A DNA stretch of 7,600 nucleotides from contig JAUIFT010000099.1 in the NCBI GenBank assembly GCA_030430345.1, positions 1 through 7,600 on the forward strand, read 5' to 3'. The translations under genes were made by a program, and so were the position numbers. Below, piece after piece: positions 7,297-7,600 of this stretch. Source of the stretch: Calditrichia bacterium. Its GTDB lineage: Bacteria > Calditrichota > Calditrichia > RBG-13-44-9 > J042. How positions within the stretch are numbered: the first letter of the stretch is position 1; the number at the start of each line of letters is the position of its first letter. The notes under the pieces are model-generated. The model saw only the letters and a list, made by a program, of their open reading frames with translations, ran no database searches and was not told the DNA's origin.

Positions 7297-7600
7297 TCAG
7301 GCAGAAACCGGCAATTCGAAAATAAAGGAAGTGCCTTTATTCACAGCGCTCTTTACGGAAATAACGCTGTTGTGGGCTTCAATAATTTTCTGAGTAATCG
7401 CCAGGCCCAATCCGGCCCCGGCTTTTTCCGGCACGCGGGTGCGGCTTTTCTCCACCCGGTAGAAGCGATCGAAGACAAACGGTAAATCTTCTTCGGGGAT
7501 GCCCATGCCGGTATCGGAAACGGTGACGGAGACCCGATCACCTTCCTGGGCGAGCGTGATTAAGATTTCACCATCTTTCGGTGTGTAATAAAGCGCGTTG
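7297..7600 (-). CDS. Sensor histidine kinase, C-terminal part (truncated by window edge)
   Basis: These are the last 100 residues of a two-component sensor kinase, and the rest lies beyond the right edge. The visible part is most of the HATPase_c ATP-binding domain. NALYYTPKDGE is the end of the N box. DTGMGIPEED is the G1 box, FVFDRFYRVEKSR the F box and GAGLGLAI the G2 box (7399-7419), and the chain ends in GTSFIFELPVSA before TGA at 7297-7299. The boxes match HisKA/PhoR-type kinases, but the sensor, transmembrane and His-phosphoacceptor regions are not visible, so the signal is unknown. The usual AHGG after the G2 box reads AHNS. A partner response regulator would be expected beyond the window, by family habit only. 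The gene is convergent with the methyltransferase, one base apart. Confidence 0.93.
   Translation of the reverse strand, partial: NALYYTPKDGEILITLAQEGDRVSVTVSDTGMGIPEEDLPFVFDRFYRVEKSRTRVPEKAGAGLGLAITQKIIEAHNSVISVKSAVNKGTSFIFELPVSA

Overview
The window looks like a chromosomal segment from a bacterium of the FCB superphylum outside the true Bacteroidetes, for example a Calditrichota, KSB1, Ignavibacteria or Marinimicrobia-like lineage. This is an inference from two things. The large secreted protein ends in the 'NYPNPFNPST...GIYIYEF' sorting/FlgD-Ig-like module typical of those groups. Several genes also have clear purine-rich Shine-Dalgarno sequences, which Bacteroidetes mostly lack. No plasmid, phage, insertion-sequence, CRISPR, tRNA or rRNA signature was seen.

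Layout: (1) 1-166 is an AT-rich leader with a 6+1+6 palindrome. (2) 167-808 (+) is a stand-alone GTP cyclohydrolase II (ribA), the first committed step of riboflavin synthesis. (3) 831-866 is a strong hairpin with T-runs on both sides, placed to terminate both ribA and the convergent next gene. (4) 890-2251 (-) is an E. coli-type hexameric, probably NADP-dependent, glutamate dehydrogenase (gdhA). (5) 2252-2748 is a roughly 500-bp divergent intergenic region holding promoter-like and palindromic sequences but no convincing gene. (6) 2749-6465 (+) is a 1238-residue secreted zinc carboxypeptidase of the M14 family. It has a propeptide, two Fn3 domains, an alpha/beta domain interrupted by a strongly basic insertion, two Ig-like domains and a C-terminal sorting module. 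(7) 6472-6538 is an inverted array of heptamers that can fold in two registers, ending just before the next start codon. (8) 6546-7295 (+) is a class I SAM-dependent methyltransferase. (9) 7297-7600 (-) is the C-terminal 100 residues of a sensor histidine kinase that runs off the right edge.

The genes do not form one pathway. ribA and gdhA are housekeeping metabolism, the peptidase is an extracellular scavenging enzyme, and the methyltransferase and kinase are convergent neighbours one base apart. Orientation changes almost gene by gene, so most genes are probably transcribed singly. The peptidase-methyltransferase pair is the only possible operon. I found no clear sign of a new defence or mobile system. 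The points most worth a second look are the basic insertion in the peptidase, the two-register heptamer hairpin, and the small dyads in the intergenic regions.
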